Below are positions 62,205 to 64,000 of a stretch of 64,000 nt of DNA, in pieces. Positions within the stretch are counted from its first letter, which is position 1. Each line of letters begins with the position of its first letter. The notes beneath the pieces are model-generated. The model had not been told where the DNA came from and did not search any database. It saw only the letters and a list, made by a program, of their open reading frames with translations. The DNA is taken from assembly GCA_964236465.1 (NCBI GenBank), contig CAXSBZ010000005.1:1-64000 (forward strand), in the 5' to 3' direction. Position numbers and translations under genes: made by a program. This stretch comes from Mucilaginibacter_A sp964236465. Lineage in GTDB: Bacteria > Bacteroidota > Bacteroidia > Sphingobacteriales > Sphingobacteriaceae.

Positions 62205-63068
62205 CTAATGAATATTTTGAATTGTGTCTTGAATAATCTGGTTAGAATCCTGAACTGTTTTTTTGGGTTTTGATGCCTCTACTTGTAACAAAGAATCGCT
62301 TTTGATCCCTACAACCTGGTTGGCATACTTAATGTTGATAATTTTATACGCGCCCCAACCAACTTTAGGTATCGCTTTCTGATAAAAAATTAACAGGTTT
62401 TTAAATTTTTTATCTAAAGAATCAGCTGAACCTAACAAAATACGCTGATTACCAACCCTCGGAGTTAATTCTATTTCGTGATTTTGAGTAACTGTAATTT
62501 GTTCAATCTGTGCATCCCACAAAGAATCTCTGCGGATAAAATCTGCTGTTTTAAATAATGCCTTGGCCAAAGCCGTGTGCAAAGTATCTACCCGATTGAT
62601 AAATATTTCATCAATATCACCCGTTGCAACCAAAACCGGTGCCGTAAAGTTTGCCGACAACGGAATTTTTAAGCCGTATTGATCCACATAAAAGTCTTGT
62701 CCAAAGCGGTTCATCACCCGCAAAATCGGTTGCCGCTGGCGCACTTCTACATTGATTACGCCGTCCATATCGGTATAAACTTTGGCAAACTCGATAAACG
62801 GATTGCCTTGTAAAGTTTTTTCCAGCTGATGGATGTTGATGTCTTCCAGCTTTTTCCCCACCAAATTATTATTGCCCACATGCAATATTGAATTGATTTC
62901 CTGCCGATCTACAAAATATTGGTTACCAGGGATATAAACCTTTACTTCACGGCACAGCATTGATGCTTTTTTTATGCCGATAAAACTCATCAATACAAAT
63001 AAACCGCCCAGGCAAACTGCCCAAATCAGGCCAAAAGCCACGTGTTTCCAGATCGGGTTTTTAAACAT
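62205..63068 (-). CDS. ftsQ: Cell division protein FtsQ/DivIB
   Basis: A 287-residue bitopic membrane protein: short cytoplasmic N-terminus, transmembrane helix at about 9-30 (VAFGLIWAVCLGGLFVLMSF), POTRA-like domain (about 40-115, VDRQEINSILHVGNNNLVGKKLEDINIHQLEKTLQGNPFIEFAKV) and a beta domain. It scaffolds the divisome in the periplasm. Identification rests on topology and on its place between murC and ftsA, as FtsQ sequences diverge widely. It overlaps murC by 8 bases. Confidence 0.9.
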   Translation of the reverse strand: MFKNPIWKHVAFGLIWAVCLGGLFVLMSFIGIKKASMLCREVKVYIPGNQYFVDRQEINSILHVGNNNLVGKKLEDINIHQLEKTLQGNPFIEFAKVYTDMDGVINVEVRQRQPILRVMNRFGQDFYVDQYGLKIPLSANFTAPVLVATGDIDEIFINRVDTLHTALAKALFKTADFIRRDSLWDAQIEQITVTQNHEIELTPRVGNQRILLGSADSLDKKFKNLLIFYQKAIPKVGWGAYKIINIKYANQVVGIKSDSLLQVEASKPKKTVQDSNQIIQDTIQNIH

Positions 63069-64000
63069 CTTGTAAAATGGTTTTTAGCGGTTCAACCATT
63101 TTGTCAATATCTCCGGCGCCAACTGTCAGCAACAATTCCGGCTGGTTTTGCTGCACATAATCCAATGCTTCTTTTACCGTATATTTTTTGGTGTTTGAGT
63201 TTGATTTCATTCGATCTAAAATCATTTCTGCAGAAACACCTTCAATCGGCAACTCCCTCGCCGGATAGATATCAAGCAAAAGCAAATCATCAACTTTAGA
63301 TAGAACTTCAGCAAACTCATCAGCAAAATCTCTCGTCCGCGTAAACAAATGCGGCTGGAAAATAACCGTCAATTTTTTCTGCGGATATAATTCTTTTACA
63401 GATTGAATACAAGCACGCAACTCTTCCGGATGATGCGCGTAATCATCAATGTAAACCGTTTTTCCGGTGTTGATTAGGTATTCAAACCGACGTTTTATGC
63501 CCAAAAAAGATTTCAAAGCTGCTTTTATTTCCTGCGAATCGACTTCCAGAAACAAAGCCGTTTGTATCGCCGCAACCGCATTTTCCACATTGTGTATGCC
63601 TGCAATCCCTAATTGAATATCCTTGATTTCGACTTCATCATTCTTAAAATCAAAAAAATAATTACTGTTTTTAATGTTGATGTTTTCTGCGGAAGCATTA
63701 GCTTTTTCAGTCACAGAATAAGTGAAACCCTGTAAAGGCAAACCTTTTTTACAAAGCAGTTTTCCATCAGCTTTAAGTTGCGAAGCGAATTGCCGGAAAG
63801 ATTTGACCATGCTGTTTTTATCACCATAAATATCGAGGTGATCGGCATCCATGGAAGTAACCACTGCAATATCCGGGTGCAAAGTGAGGAAAGAACGGTC
63901 GTATTCATCGGCCTCAACCACCAACATCTCGTTGCTGCCGAACAGCACATTTGTGTGATAATTGGTTGCAATTCCGCCCAGAAAAGCTGAACAATCATTG
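63061..64000 (-). CDS. murC: UDP-N-acetylmuramate-L-alanine ligase, C-terminal part (partial)
   Basis: The 3' part of murC; the frame is open to the window edge (upstream codons include FLGGIATNYHTN), so the GTG at 63948 is not the true start. The enzyme adds L-alanine to UDP-MurNAc. Seen: the Mur-ligase central domain end (VVEADEYDRSFLTLHPDIAVVTSMDADHLDIYGD) and the C-terminal domain (YIDDYAHHPEEL, IFQPHLFTRTRDFADEFAEVL). Two motif copies fall in the gene: 63165-63176, read as VKEALDY, and 63809-63820, read as DKNSM. It overlaps ftsQ. Confidence 0.95.
   Translation of the reverse strand, partial: NDCSAFLGGIATNYHTNVLFGSNEMLVVEADEYDRSFLTLHPDIAVVTSMDADHLDIYGDKNSMVKSFRQFASQLKADGKLLCKKGLPLQGFTYSVTEKANASAENINIKNSNYFFDFKNDEVEIKDIQLGIAGIHNVENAVAAIQTALFLEVDSQEIKAALKSFLGIKRRFEYLINTGKTVYIDDYAHHPEELRACIQSVKELYPQKKLTVIFQPHLFTRTRDFADEFAEVLSKVDDLLLLDIYPARELPIEGVSAEMILDRMKSNSNTKKYTVKEALDYVQQNQPELLLTVGAGDIDKMVEPLKTILQDV

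Noticed and set aside
55..63820. The dispersed 12-mer as a Chi- or KOPS-type replication-polarised motif
   Set aside because: Copies are 32 plus against 26 minus and often occur as inverted pairs; polarised motifs would be strongly biased to one strand over 64 kb.

Overview
The window is chromosomal DNA of a Bacteroidetes bacterium, most likely of the Sphingobacteriaceae type (Pedobacter or Mucilaginibacter-like). The signs are two SusC/SusD pairs, DUF4249 and DUF6252 lipoproteins, a two-component-propeller hybrid kinase, a histone-H1-like small protein, a CtlX/arginine decarboxylase cluster, an alpha-oxoamine synthase and -7 boxes of the TAnnTTTG type. No tRNA, rRNA, CRISPR array or transposase gene was found.

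Layout. 1-2740: the 3' end of a Gfo/Idh/MocA oxidoreductase, then about 2.5 kb of accessory DNA (two related DUF6252 lipoproteins and a truncated secreted protein) closed by a second, 114-bp-identical copy of the oxidoreductase tail. 2919-9702: MarC, a SusC/SusD pair and a topoisomerase IB. 9822-13933: an aldo/keto reductase, an AT-rich restriction-modification-like methyltransferase, and a diverged second copy of the reductase tail. 14032-20800: a TonB-dependent receptor with a DUF4249 lipoprotein, ltaE with a second aldo/keto reductase, and two paralogous secreted proteins. 20918-27899: carbohydrate metabolism (an N-acetylglucosamine-kinase-like enzyme, a Nudix-type regulator divergent from pfkA - degenerate kinase - gapA, and glgB). 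28208-33917: a heavy-metal RND efflux operon. 33985-39592: a secreted protein and a second SusC/SusD pair. 40026-46207: arginine-related genes (argS, arginine deiminase, CtlX, arginine decarboxylase). 46289-53263: an MpaB-type oxygenase, TauE with DUF1634, and a 1415-residue hybrid histidine kinase. 53724-64000: ligA, dapA, a histone-like protein, an alpha-oxoamine synthase, and the end of the division cluster (murC-ftsQ-ftsA-ftsZ, minus strand).

The most striking signal is not a gene. The 12-mer TAAAA(GA or AC)AG(C or T)AT, usually within GATAAAA(GA/AC)AGCATC, occurs 58 times by my hand count (32 on plus, 26 on minus), about once per 1.1 kb. Chance would give roughly 0.1 in DNA of this size at about 40% GC. 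Many copies form inverted pairs at gene ends and probably act as terminators. Others lie inside genes, mostly in frames giving VKEA/IKEA, VKTA or (M/I)LLL. One perfect hairpin of two copies sits in frame inside argS. Density, pairing, low strand bias and permissive in-gene frames resemble DNA uptake sequences of Neisseria and Pasteurellaceae; the in-gene hairpin also recalls palindromic elements that insert in coding sequence. Motif-free stretches include the methyltransferase and the efflux-to-second-SusC/D region, as expected if some of that DNA arrived recently.
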